Origin: Mucilaginibacter sp. SG564
GTDB taxonomy: Bacteria > Bacteroidota > Bacteroidia > Sphingobacteriales > Sphingobacteriaceae
Assembly (NCBI RefSeq): GCF_013149275.1
Contig: NZ_JABGNA010000003.1
Location: 372,001 to 436,000, forward strand
Reading direction: 5' to 3'
DNA: 64,000 bases
The translations under genes were made by a program, and so were the position numbers. Shown here one piece after another: positions 25,408 to 32,860 of this stretch (the first letter of the stretch is position 1; every line of letters begins with the position of its first letter). The notes below the pieces were generated by a model. The model was given only the letters and a program-made list of their open reading frames with translations, was not told where the DNA came from and searched no databases.

Positions 25408-25440
25408 GAAAGCTCCCGGACTATTCCGGGAGCTTTCTTA
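25405..25440. terminator. Bidirectional terminator between crp/fnr and amidase genes
   Basis: A perfect 16-bp stem (25405-25420 with 25425-25440), loop CTAT, has A-rich and T-rich ends on both strands. It serves both convergent genes. Confidence 0.9.
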
Positions 25441-25458
25441 TTATATCAATTGCTTTGA

Positions 25459-26886
25459 TCAGGCTATCGGGTGTTTACCGTAAGCATCGCTGCCTATCTG
25501 GATCAGTTCACCCAATTGAAGGATCGTGGCTTCATCAAACCACCGGGAAACCAGCTGAACGTTGACAGGCAAATTTTCGGAACTTAAAGTTACCGGTACC
25601 GAAAGCGCGGGTAAGCCCGTAGCGTTAAAAGGCGCGGTGGCAGCCATTACATGATAAGCAGATACGGTTTTACCATCTACCACATACTCCTGCAAACCAT
25701 GGCCGGTAGCCGTCATCGGGTTTACGGGCAGCAACAACACATCATATTGTACAAAGTAATTGGCAAAATGGCTTTTCAGTTGTTCTATGCCGGCTTCGGC
25801 TTTTACATAGTCGGTAACGTTAAGCAGCGGAGCATCCATAGTAGCTTTACCAATAAAATGCAGTTCCGATTCGCGGCCTTTGGTAAACTGCTCTATATAA
25901 GGCACCAGTTCGCCATACAGCAAACCGAAATAAGGGGTGAGCCAATCGGTGTTTTCCATAAAAGGCAAACGCACTTCTTCTACCTCACAACCGGCCTCTT
26001 TCAGCAACAGGGCGGTAGCTTTAATAGCGGCTGTTATCTCCGGATCAACCGGGCCAAAAGCGGTATCCGATACCCACCCTACGCGGATCTTTTGCCCGGG
26101 GATCCTGAAACTGGCAGGTTTGGCATCATTGGCGAAAATGCTGTAGCCATCAATTCCATCAGCACCATTAATAATAGAGTACCCCAGAGCCACATCTTTA
26201 ACCGTACGGGCCATGGCGCCTATATGCCAAAACCTGCTCAGGGCCGCCGGGAAATGCCCCGTATAAGGCACCCTGCCATGTGTTGCTTTTAACGCGGCGA
26301 TACCCGTGAATGCCGCAGGGCCACGAACAGATATGGCTACATCGCTGCCCAAACCAATAGGCGAAAGGCCGGCGGCGATCACTGCCGATTCACCACCGCT
26401 TGATCCGCCGGGGGTACGCTCGGGACTCCAGGGATTCAGGGAGCGGCCGGTAAGCAGATTATCGGATTCCCAATGCGCAGAAAACTCGGGTATATTGGTT
26501 TTCATTAAGGGGATAGCACCCGCGTTTTTCATACGGCTAACCACGGTTGCATCCCTATCGGGAATAAACCCGGCGAATATTTTGGAGCCACGTTGTGATG
26601 GTACACCTGCTGTATCTATGGCATCCTTAATAGAAAAAGGTACACCATGCAGCGGGCCTAATTTATCGCCGTTGCTTACTGCCTTGTCGGCAATGGCGGC
26701 AGATCGCAATGCCTCTTCGCCCATGAGGGTAACCACGCCATTAATGCGGGGATTTATTTCGGCTACGCGATCAAGATGGGCCTGTACAACTTCAACCGAA
26801 GTTATTTCTTTATCGCGGATCATTTGGGCCAGTGTACCGGCCTCCTGGTAGTAAACAGGATCTATTTTACTGTTTTGGGTTTTCAT
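25459..26886 (-). CDS. Amidase-signature family hydrolase
   Basis: The 475-residue protein has the amidase signature Ser-cisSer-Lys triad in order: Lys in PFSIKDAIDTAG, cis-Ser in GGSSGGESA, and the nucleophile Ser in SDVAISVRGPAAF. The usual sequence before the nucleophile is GGSIR, and here it reads AISVR, so the oxyanion-hole glycines are changed. ATG 26886 (MKTQNSKIDPVYYQ) is chosen over the frame start at 26955, which adds a basic non-conserved stretch. There is no signal peptide, so it is cytoplasmic. The substrate amide is unknown. It is divergent from a GNAT gene. Confidence 0.9.
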   Translation of the reverse strand: MKTQNSKIDPVYYQEAGTLAQMIRDKEITSVEVVQAHLDRVAEINPRINGVVTLMGEEALRSAAIADKAVSNGDKLGPLHGVPFSIKDAIDTAGVPSQRGSKIFAGFIPDRDATVVSRMKNAGAIPLMKTNIPEFSAHWESDNLLTGRSLNPWSPERTPGGSSGGESAVIAAGLSPIGLGSDVAISVRGPAAFTGIAALKATHGRVPYTGHFPAALSRFWHIGAMARTVKDVALGYSIINGADGIDGYSIFANDAKPASFRIPGQKIRVGWVSDTAFGPVDPEITAAIKATALLLKEAGCEVEEVRLPFMENTDWLTPYFGLLYGELVPYIEQFTKGRESELHFIGKATMDAPLLNVTDYVKAEAGIEQLKSHFANYFVQYDVLLLPVNPMTATGHGLQEYVVDGKTVSAYHVMAATAPFNATGLPALSVPVTLSSENLPVNVQLVSRWFDEATILQLGELIQIGSDAYGKHPIA

Positions 26887-26994
26887 ATACTTTCTTTTTA
26901 TGTTCAGCACCCGGGCATTTTTATTGATCAGGTGCGGAACAAAAGTGGGTACCAAACGCTACCCAAAACGAAGCTATATGACACAATTTGGCGT

Positions 26995-27006
26995 TGACAT
27001 TTGTCA
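26995..27006. promoter_or_regulatory. TGACA-TT-TGTCA dyad between amidase and GNAT genes
   Basis: A 12-nt dyad (TGACATTTGTCA) lies 108 nt upstream of both the amidase and GNAT genes, and another TGACAC precedes it at about 26980. It could be a regulator site; no cognate regulator is adjacent. The -7 element TATATTTG for the GNAT gene is at 27049-27056. Confidence 0.35.
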
Positions 27007-27114
27007 CAGTTTTAGCCACGGATTGTTGTTATCATTGAGCCGCCATGTATATTTGTTTACTGCATAGTGCTGTGCGACATCAGCTAAAGGCTAATTGCAA
27101 CCTCAAAACCAACT

Positions 27115-27579
27115 ATGGAAATATCCGTACAAAATTTCCTTACCGATACACAGCTCCACGCGGCTTATCAATTATGGAATGACGAATACCCAGGAAAATT
27201 ACAACACCATCATATAGCTGATTTCAGCAATTACCTGGACAATCTGGCGCATAAAACATACTTCCTGTTAATTAATGAAGACGGGATTCTGATGGGCTGG
27301 TCGGCAACTTTTTTGCGCGAAGATGAGCGGTGGTTCGCAATCATTTTGAACAGCAACGTTCAAGGAAAAAAATACGGAACCAGTATATTGAATGAAATAA
27401 AAAAACACGAAAATTATTTAGCCGGCTGGGTGATAGATAAAGAAGGAGAGTTAAAGGCCGATGGAAAGCCATACGCATCACCGTTGATGTTTTATATCAA
27501 GAATGGCTTTGCCGTACATGAAGATCAGCGAATAGAATCCAATAAAATATCAGCGGTAAAAATCAGCTGGCGGGGTTAA
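27115..27579 (+). CDS. GNAT-family N-acetyltransferase
   Basis: The 154-residue protein carries the GNAT acetyl-CoA loop QGKKYGTSILNEI (pattern QxxxxGT) after a strand DERWFAIILNSNV, and a preceding beta hairpin FLLINEDGILMGWSA. The C-terminal LMFYIKNGFAVHED matches the usual 'FYxxxGF' ending. The acceptor substrate is unknown. It is a single gene with a TATATTTG promoter element at 27049-27056. Confidence 0.85.
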   Translation: MEISVQNFLTDTQLHAAYQLWNDEYPGKLQHHHIADFSNYLDNLAHKTYFLLINEDGILMGWSATFLREDERWFAIILNSNVQGKKYGTSILNEIKKHENYLAGWVIDKEGELKADGKPYASPLMFYIKNGFAVHEDQRIESNKISAVKISWRG

Positions 27580-27619
27580 AAGATATTGCAGAAACCCCTT
27601 CCTCCCCTTCCCCAGGGAA

Positions 27620-27647
27620 GGAATCGCACATTCCCCTGTTTTTAAAA
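27620..27647. repeat. GGAATCGCACATTC dispersed tail, copy 2
   Basis: GGAATCGCACATTC followed by CCCTG and TTTTTAAAA matches the tail at 24735-24761 after a CCTTCCTCCCC/GGGAAGG hairpin. The shared tail with different hairpin sequence suggests a family of mobile or degenerating intergenic repeats. Confidence 0.6.
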
Positions 27648-27809
27648 AACAAAACAATATCACATTCAATTCCTCCCTCTTGACTCTTGTTTCTTGTATC
27701 TTCTTCCTCCTCTACTAAATGACATTCCTATAACGATGTATATTTGGTTTGAAGAAGATTTGGTCCGATCTTTGAATTAGATGTTTAAACATTTATTTAA
27801 AATAATCAA

Positions 27810-28829
27810 ATGGAAATAGGAGTTGACAGCTTCGCTTCGGCGATGTACGGCAGTAAGGAATTGAGCAGTGTGGATGCCATGGAACAATTGCTTGACCGCA
27901 TCGCTTTTGCCGATGAGGTTGGTCTGGATGTTTTCGGTATCGGCGAACACCATAAAAAGGAGTTCCTGGATTCGGCAACAGCGGTGATTCTGGCCGCGGC
28001 TGCGGCACGGACTAAAAATATTAAACTCACCAGCGCGGTAACGGTACTGAGCGCCGCCGATCCGGTACGGGTATACCAGAGTTTTGCCACGCTTGACCTG
28101 ATATCCAAAGGCCGGGCCGAAATGGTTGTCGGCCGGGGATCGTCGGTAGAAGCCTACCCCTTGTTTGGCTTTAATCTTGACGACTATGACGCACTGTTTA
28201 GGGAAAAACTGGACCTATTATTAAAGGTACGTGATAACGAATTCGTAACCTGGTCTGGCAAATTCCGCGCGCCTATAAACAACCGCCCCGTGTATCCAAG
28301 AACATTGCAGGAAAAACTACCCATTTGGCTGGGTGTTGGCGGCACGCCGGAGTCATTCGCCCGTGCCGGAACCCTGGGATTGCCACTGATGGTAGCCGTG
28401 ATTGGCGGCGAAACACACCGGTTCAGGCCATTGATCGACCTGTATCGCGAGGCAGGCAAAAGAGCGGGTTTTACCCCCGATCAGTTAACCGTCGGCCTGC
28501 ATTCGCCGGGTTATGTGGCCGCGACCAATGAACAGGCCGTTGCAGATTATTACCCCGGCTACGCCGAACTGTGGACCCGGTTGGGCCGCGAGCGTGGCTG
28601 GCCACCGGTAACCAAAGCGCAGTTTGACACCCTGATAGCACCCAAAGGCGTATTAGTAGTAGGCGGCCCCGAACAGGTTGCCGAAAAACTATTGCGCCAC
28701 AGCGAAGCCCTGGGTGGTGTGGATCGTTTTACCTTCCAGATGGATAATGCAGGTTTAACACATGCCCAGCTCATGAGCTCTATTGAGCTGATCGGTAAAA
28801 AAGTAATTCCGCTGGTGAATTCCAGATAA
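27810..28829 (+). CDS. LLM-class flavin-dependent oxidoreductase
   Basis: The 339-residue luciferase-like monooxygenase fold protein begins MEIGVDSFAS and has the family features GLDVFGIGEHHKKEF, KLTSAVTVLSAADPVRVYQSFATLDLISKGRAEMVVGRGSS (flavin phosphate-side loop) and LPIWLGVGGTPES. It belongs to the group lacking a defined substrate (FMN or F420; FMN is likely in this phylum). TATATTTG at 27739-27746 is a candidate -7 element. The codon use is GC-richer than that of its neighbours but consistent with the chromosome. Confidence 0.88.
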   Translation: MEIGVDSFASAMYGSKELSSVDAMEQLLDRIAFADEVGLDVFGIGEHHKKEFLDSATAVILAAAAARTKNIKLTSAVTVLSAADPVRVYQSFATLDLISKGRAEMVVGRGSSVEAYPLFGFNLDDYDALFREKLDLLLKVRDNEFVTWSGKFRAPINNRPVYPRTLQEKLPIWLGVGGTPESFARAGTLGLPLMVAVIGGETHRFRPLIDLYREAGKRAGFTPDQLTVGLHSPGYVAATNEQAVADYYPGYAELWTRLGRERGWPPVTKAQFDTLIAPKGVLVVGGPEQVAEKLLRHSEALGGVDRFTFQMDNAGLTHAQLMSSIELIGKKVIPLVNSR

Positions 28830-28837
28830 GTATGACG

Positions 28838-28851
28838 CGGTGATAACACCG
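28838..28851. repeat. CGGTGATAACACCG palindrome
   Basis: This palindrome is 8 nt after the LLM stop and has the same core as the one after the SDR gene (20826-20849). It is possibly a 3'-end hairpin. Confidence 0.5.
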
Positions 28852-28888
28852 ACCATCGGCTGAAACACCTACTGTAAACTAAATAAAA

Positions 28889-29012
28889 GCTGTCATTTCG
28901 AACGAGGTACGAGGAGAAATCTTATACGATTAACCAGACGAACATTGCAAGGTGTAAAAAATTTCTCCTCACGCCATCTCACCACCCAAACTTGTTCGTT
29001 CGAAATGACAGA
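28889..29012. repeat. GTCATTTCGA-family inverted repeat, full copy
   Basis: The left arm begins GCTGTCATTTCGAACGAGG and runs to GAGGAGAAATC. The right arm is its complement (ATTTCTCCTC… to CGAAATGACAG). The loop is about 40 nt. A half copy is at 31903-31938. Confidence 0.8.
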
Positions 29013-29123
29013 TTTTTTTGACTTTTAAATTTTGAATTTTGACTTCTCCTTCCAACTCACTTCATTACCGAAAGCACCTGCACAACCGGCAGATAGGGTG
29101 TTAAAAGTTTACGGATGAACTTG

Positions 29124-29714
29124 CTAAAGAAAGTCGTCGCTTTTTTTTAAAGCGTTGATCACCTCATTGGTATTCAATACGGTGGCAAATTCTTCGTTTA
29201 TTTGTGCCAGGGCGGTTAAATGGATGGTTTCCGCATCGTAATGTTCACCGTTGATGCCTGTTTTGGCAAAGGCGGCTGTGGCATCGGCTACTACAAAGGT
29301 GTTGTAGCCTAAATTACCGGCCATCCGGGTGGTGGTGGATACGCAATGTTCGGTGGTAAGGCCCACAATAACCAGGGTATCAATACCAGCGGCGTCCAGT
29401 TGCTGCTGCAAATCGGTACCGATGAAAGAGCTATTCACCGATTTTTTGATCACCGGTTCGCCTGGCAGTGGCTTTACAATTTCTTTGTGTGCGTTGCCCG
29501 GGTTACCTTCGGCCAGCGGGGAATTAGGGTTGGTTGAGCAATGCTGAATGTGAAAAATGGGCAAGTTGTTTGTGCGCCAATGATTAAGCAATTTACGGAC
29601 GTTTGCCTCGGCGCCGGGGTTATTGCGTTCGCCGCCCCAGTAAGGAATATTATCAAAACCCTGCTGTATATCAATCAGTATCAGCGCCGGGTTGGTATTT
29701 GTTAATGTTTTCAT
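29124..29714 (-). CDS. Isochorismatase-type cysteine hydrolase
   Basis: The 196-residue protein has the family triad: Asp in LILIDIQQGFDN, Lys in EPVIKKSVNSSF, and Cys in GLTTEHCVSTTTRMAGNLGY, preceding the cis-peptide-type region and the DATAAF segment. Such enzymes hydrolyse amides (nicotinamidase-like) or isochorismate; no substrate-specific motif is clear. An AraC-type regulator gene lies 58 nt upstream on the same strand and may regulate or be co-transcribed with it. Confidence 0.9.
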   Translation of the reverse strand: MKTLTNTNPALILIDIQQGFDNIPYWGGERNNPGAEANVRKLLNHWRTNNLPIFHIQHCSTNPNSPLAEGNPGNAHKEIVKPLPGEPVIKKSVNSSFIGTDLQQQLDAAGIDTLVIVGLTTEHCVSTTTRMAGNLGYNTFVVADATAAFAKTGINGEHYDAETIHLTALAQINEEFATVLNTNEVINALKKSDDFL

Positions 29715-29772
29715 ACCTCAAAATTGCAGCTTTGGCGGCACCCGTTTTTTGCTGTGAGGCTTTATTTGTTTG

Positions 29773-30630
29773 TTATGATAATACCTGATGGTTACGTGCG
29801 CAACTGGGCGGAGCGCCAAACTTTTGCTTATACACTTTTGAAAAATGCGAAATATTCTCGAACCCGCTGCTATAAGCTATTGCCGATACCGGATGGCTGG
29901 AGTTTTTGAGCTGATAAGCCGCATATTCCAGCCGGCGGTTGATCTGCCATTTTACGGGTGTAGTATTAAAACGTTCGGTAAATTCCTTTTTAAAGGCGCT
30001 TACACTCCGGCCGGTTAGTTTAGCCATATCCTGCAGGGAGAGCTGCCGGTTAAAGTTTTGTTCCATAAAATAAGCCAGATCGATCTTATTTTCGCTCACC
30101 ATATGTTTTAAAAACGAAACAAAGGTTTTGGAACTGTCGTTCGATAAAATTTGAAGCAATACCTGGTGGGTGATAAATTTCACGATACAGCGCGAATATT
30201 CCTGCGGATGCAAAATATGATGAATAGCCTGCGCAATGTTGGCCGTTATAAACTCGGATGTTTTAAAGATAAAGGGCAGCACATCATCGCTAGATTTTTC
30301 CTGCCTGAACTCGGGCACGTGGCTGTCCAGAAAATAATCAACAAACTCATTTTCCATAAAAATGAGCATGCTGGTATAATCATCCGACGGGAATATCTGG
30401 TAATTACCCCGCCTCCTGAACTGAATATCACCGGCCTTTAAATGCTGTACGTGGCCGCCATACCAAACATCAATAGATCCGGTTAAAACCACCTCAAGGC
30501 AATGCATGGTTTGCAAGGTATCATCACAGCCGAAGGGCCGTTTTTTATCAATAACAAAACCATACATTTCACACATGCGCAGCTTCACATGCGCATGATA
30601 ACCAACCAGATCCTTAGGAATTTGTATCAT
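29773..30630 (-). CDS. AraC-family transcriptional regulator
   Basis: The 285-residue protein has an N-terminal effector domain of unknown ligand (WYGGHVQHLKAGDIQFRRRG suggests a cupin-like barrel) and two C-terminal HTH motifs: SLQDMAKLTGRSVSAFKKEF and the AraC signature AYSSGFENISHFSKVYKQKFG. It precedes the isochorismatase-type hydrolase gene on the same strand, so that gene is a candidate target. TonB is upstream on the same strand with a terminator between. Confidence 0.9.
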   Translation of the reverse strand: MIQIPKDLVGYHAHVKLRMCEMYGFVIDKKRPFGCDDTLQTMHCLEVVLTGSIDVWYGGHVQHLKAGDIQFRRRGNYQIFPSDDYTSMLIFMENEFVDYFLDSHVPEFRQEKSSDDVLPFIFKTSEFITANIAQAIHHILHPQEYSRCIVKFITHQVLLQILSNDSSKTFVSFLKHMVSENKIDLAYFMEQNFNRQLSLQDMAKLTGRSVSAFKKEFTERFNTTPVKWQINRRLEYAAYQLKNSSHPVSAIAYSSGFENISHFSKVYKQKFGAPPSCARNHQVLS

Positions 30631-30775
30631 CGTTACAATAAATTATACTAAGCTACGGCTTGTTGGGTTATCTTTTTAGCTTTTGGGGTAATTGTAACAA
30701 AAGGATGATAAAAGGTCGCCTACTAATTTCCTTTTGAGAGGGGAATTAGAATTAATCAGATAACTTTTGAGATAA

Positions 30776-30808
30776 CAAAAAAGGGCAAACGAAAATATTC
30801 GCTTGCCC
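30776..30808 (-). terminator. Terminator of tonB
   Basis: On the minus strand an 11-bp stem (GGGCAAGCGAA with TTCGTTTGCCC, one G-U pair, loop TATT) is followed by TTTTTTG. It lies 77 nt after the tonB stop. Confidence 0.8.
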
Positions 30809-30884
30809 ATGGTGGTCATCTAACGATTTCTGTCCCCCCGGAGACGCTATACAACCACCTTATTTTGAATGCCTTATTGCCATA

Positions 30885-31715
30885 TTACTCACTTAGCTGA
30901 AAATTGATGGGGATATTGTACCGAACCCGCACCGGCTGACCGTTCTGGATACCCGGTTTCCAGGCTTTGGCCAGTTTAAGCACGCGCAGGGCTTCTTCAT
31001 CAAACCCATACCCTGCGCCACGCTCAACTTTAATATTGGACAAAGAACCATCTTTCTCAATTATAAAACTCATGATTACCCTGCCTGATACCCCTTGTTC
31101 TTGTGCTACCGCCGGAAAGCGAAGATTTTTTTGTAAAAATTTCCCCCAAGCTGCCGCTCCGCCAACCGGCTCGGGCATTACTTCAAGGCCGCCGTCATTT
31201 ACGTTAACTATTTCCGTATTTGAGGGTACAGTTCCGTTACCACCAGGTCCTGTTTCAGTTTTAGCAGTAGCATTATCTCCACCGGCGGGCCCTTTAATTG
31301 TTTCGGGGCCTATTGCTCCTGTGATTTCCTTAATCACAGGTGGATCAGCCGGAGGATCTGTAGGCACAATATGAGGAGTTGTAAATGCTGTGGTTTGTAT
31401 TGGCGCCGAAGCTTTTACAGGAGCCGCAGGTTTTGATGCAGGTTCAGCTGGTTTAGGCTTAGCTTCCACAGGAGGCGTTATAATAGGCGGTGTATTATTA
31501 AACTCGTGAATTATAAACTCTTGCTGCTGTTTTGCCCTGAATACAAAACTTGCCACAATAAAAAGCGCCACAGCAATAAAGCTAAGCCCTATGGCTTTCG
31601 CCATGGTGCGGCCATAATTCTTTCTCAGATCATAAGCACCGTACTCTTTGTTACGATGGTCAAATACAAGGTCGAGCCACTCGGCGTTGTACAAATCAAA
31701 TTTGGCAATACTCAT
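30885..31715 (-). CDS. tonB: Energy transducer TonB
   Basis: The 276-residue protein has the N-terminal cytoplasmic segment YNAEWLDLVFDHRNKEYGAYDLRKNYGRT typical of Bacteroidota TonB, one transmembrane helix (about 38-60), a proline/alanine-rich periplasmic spacer (PPVEAKPKPAEPASKPAAP) and the C-terminal TonB domain (GRVIMSFIIEKDGSLSNIKVERGAGYGFDEEALRVL…WKPGIQNGQPVRVRYNIPINF). It transmits the proton-motive force to outer-membrane receptors such as the Oar-like one at 43814-47173. ExbB/ExbD are not in the window. I prefer ATG 31715 to the frame start 31775, since homologues begin MSIAKFDLYNAEW. Confidence 0.92.
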   Translation of the reverse strand: MSIAKFDLYNAEWLDLVFDHRNKEYGAYDLRKNYGRTMAKAIGLSFIAVALFIVASFVFRAKQQQEFIIHEFNNTPPIITPPVEAKPKPAEPASKPAAPVKASAPIQTTAFTTPHIVPTDPPADPPVIKEITGAIGPETIKGPAGGDNATAKTETGPGGNGTVPSNTEIVNVNDGGLEVMPEPVGGAAAWGKFLQKNLRFPAVAQEQGVSGRVIMSFIIEKDGSLSNIKVERGAGYGFDEEALRVLKLAKAWKPGIQNGQPVRVRYNIPINFQLSE

Positions 31716-32155
31716 AATTTTCAGAATTAAATTTCTTATTAAACGAATATACATATATAATATTTTACAAAACAAGAATTATTTTAAAATAATTTTCATC
31801 CTTGATACAAGGCGCAAACCGTACAAAACTTTAAATTCCAGGCAAAAAATCTTCTCTACTGAATTGGTTTAGCAATTACAATCATTCTTATTTAATGATA
31901 AAAAGCTGTCATTTCGACGAGGAACGAGGAGAAATCTTTTGTTTTTTACTTTACAAACAAACTTATAGCGATTTTTTTTACCAACAAGAAGCAAAACAAT
32001 CACACACGTTTAATTTAGTCTAAAAAATTTTCACATTTAAACAATAAATGCAATTTTAAAAGTCATTTACTTATATATTTATCATATAAACAAACAAAAA
32101 GTTAAATTATTTATAAAAAAACTGTATTTATTTTAATTTTTTACTACTTTTAGAC
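31716..32155. other. AT-rich intergenic region with a half repeat
   Basis: About 440 bp between tonB and the small ORF at 32156 is strongly AT-rich. A half copy of the GTCATTTCGA repeat is at 31903-31938 (TGTCATTTCGACGAGG then GAGGAGAAATC) with no complementary arm nearby. The end (TTTTTTACTACTTTTAG) may hold a weak promoter for 32156. I see nothing else. Confidence 0.65.
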
Positions 32156-32512
32156 ATGATCAACAGGCTTTATCAATTTACTGCCTTACTTTTTTTTCTT
32201 TTTTCCGGATTTTCAGCATCCGGACGGGGAGGATCATACCACATTTACCATCAGGACGAAAAAAAGGCTTCTTTAAGAGCCACAAATCTTAATCATCGTC
32301 CCTCAAACTACGAATACAGCCTTAACAATGTACCCTTACCGGTTATTAATGTGCAGCAACACCGCGGGGCGCATTCGTTACAGGGCTTTTGTCATAATCC
32401 CAATTTTTTCTCCATCGGGATCAGATACATCACTTTTTCATGCGGCCGTGGCACAAGTCAGTTGTCGCGCTTCCGCAAACTCATCCTTTTTCCATTTCAC
32501 GCTTTTTGGTAG
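32156..32512 (+). CDS. Small putative exported protein (doubtful)
   Basis: The frame encodes 118 residues with a plausible signal peptide (RLYQFTALLFFLFSGFSASG) and then a polar, histidine/asparagine/serine-rich region without recognised domains (HRPSNYEYSLNNVPLPVINVQQHRGAHSLQG). The C-terminal third looks less protein-like (cysteine, arginine and phenylalanine rich), and an overlapping frame is open too. It may be a real small secreted protein, possibly frameshifted near its end, or a chance frame. TACTTTTA just upstream is close to the promoter consensus. Confidence 0.4.
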   Translation: MINRLYQFTALLFFLFSGFSASGRGGSYHIYHQDEKKASLRATNLNHRPSNYEYSLNNVPLPVINVQQHRGAHSLQGFCHNPNFFSIGIRYITFSCGRGTSQLSRFRKLILFPFHAFW

Positions 32513-32587
32513 CAGGAAAAACAATGCTATCCCGGTGCCCTGATTAAGCACCCGGATCTTATTGTTTTTAAAAATTTAGTTTTAATA

Positions 32588-32619
32588 CCGCCCGGCATTT
32601 TTGATTGGGTGCCGGGAGT
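32588..32619. repeat. TTTTGATTGG-loop hairpin, copy 1
   Basis: The stem CCCGGCA (32591-32597) pairs with TGCCGGG (32610-32616). The loop TTTTTGATTGGG is nearly the same as in copy 2 at 32787-32824, while the stem differs by paired changes. Confidence 0.75.
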
Positions 32620-32624
32620 TATTT

Positions 32625-32784
32625 AAGAATCAAGAGATAAGAATCAGGAATCGAGACAAAAAAAAACAAAACAGTTGATCGTTAACCCCTTCGTTTGAAT
32701 ATTTATTCCTCAGATCAAGGACAACACCAAACCCATCACTGTTTTTCTTTCGTCCTGATTCCTGGCTCTTAACATCCTGACTCT
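32625..32784. repeat. 'AAGAATCAAGAG' word inverted repeat
   Basis: The left arm (32625-32658: AAGAATCAAGAGATAAGAAT then CAGGAATCGAG) is imperfectly complementary to the right arm (32751-32784). It sits exactly between the two TTTTGATTGG hairpins, so the entire block is symmetric. Confidence 0.65.
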
Positions 32785-32786
32785 CC

Positions 32787-32824
32787 AATACTGCCTGGTA
32801 TTTTGATTGGTGCCAGGCAGTATT
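32787..32824. promoter_or_regulatory. TTTTGATTGG-loop hairpin, copy 2, 36 nt before amt
   Basis: A perfect 12-bp stem (AATACTGCCTGG with CCAGGCAGTATT) closes a 14-nt loop containing ATTTTGATTGG. It would be in the leader of the first ammonium transporter mRNA if transcription begins upstream. There is no T run, so it is not a simple terminator. Confidence 0.6.
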
Positions 32825-32860
32825 GATCAAACCTTTACTAAACACCCTAAAACCCGAAAC

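Noticed and set aside
25651-26292. 213-codon plus-strand ORF antisense to the amidase
   Set aside because: It overlaps an intact amidase-signature gene and has no recognisable domain.
30776-30808. Possible riboswitch after tonB
   Set aside because: It is a simple stem-loop followed by a T run on the minus strand, which is sufficient as a terminator.
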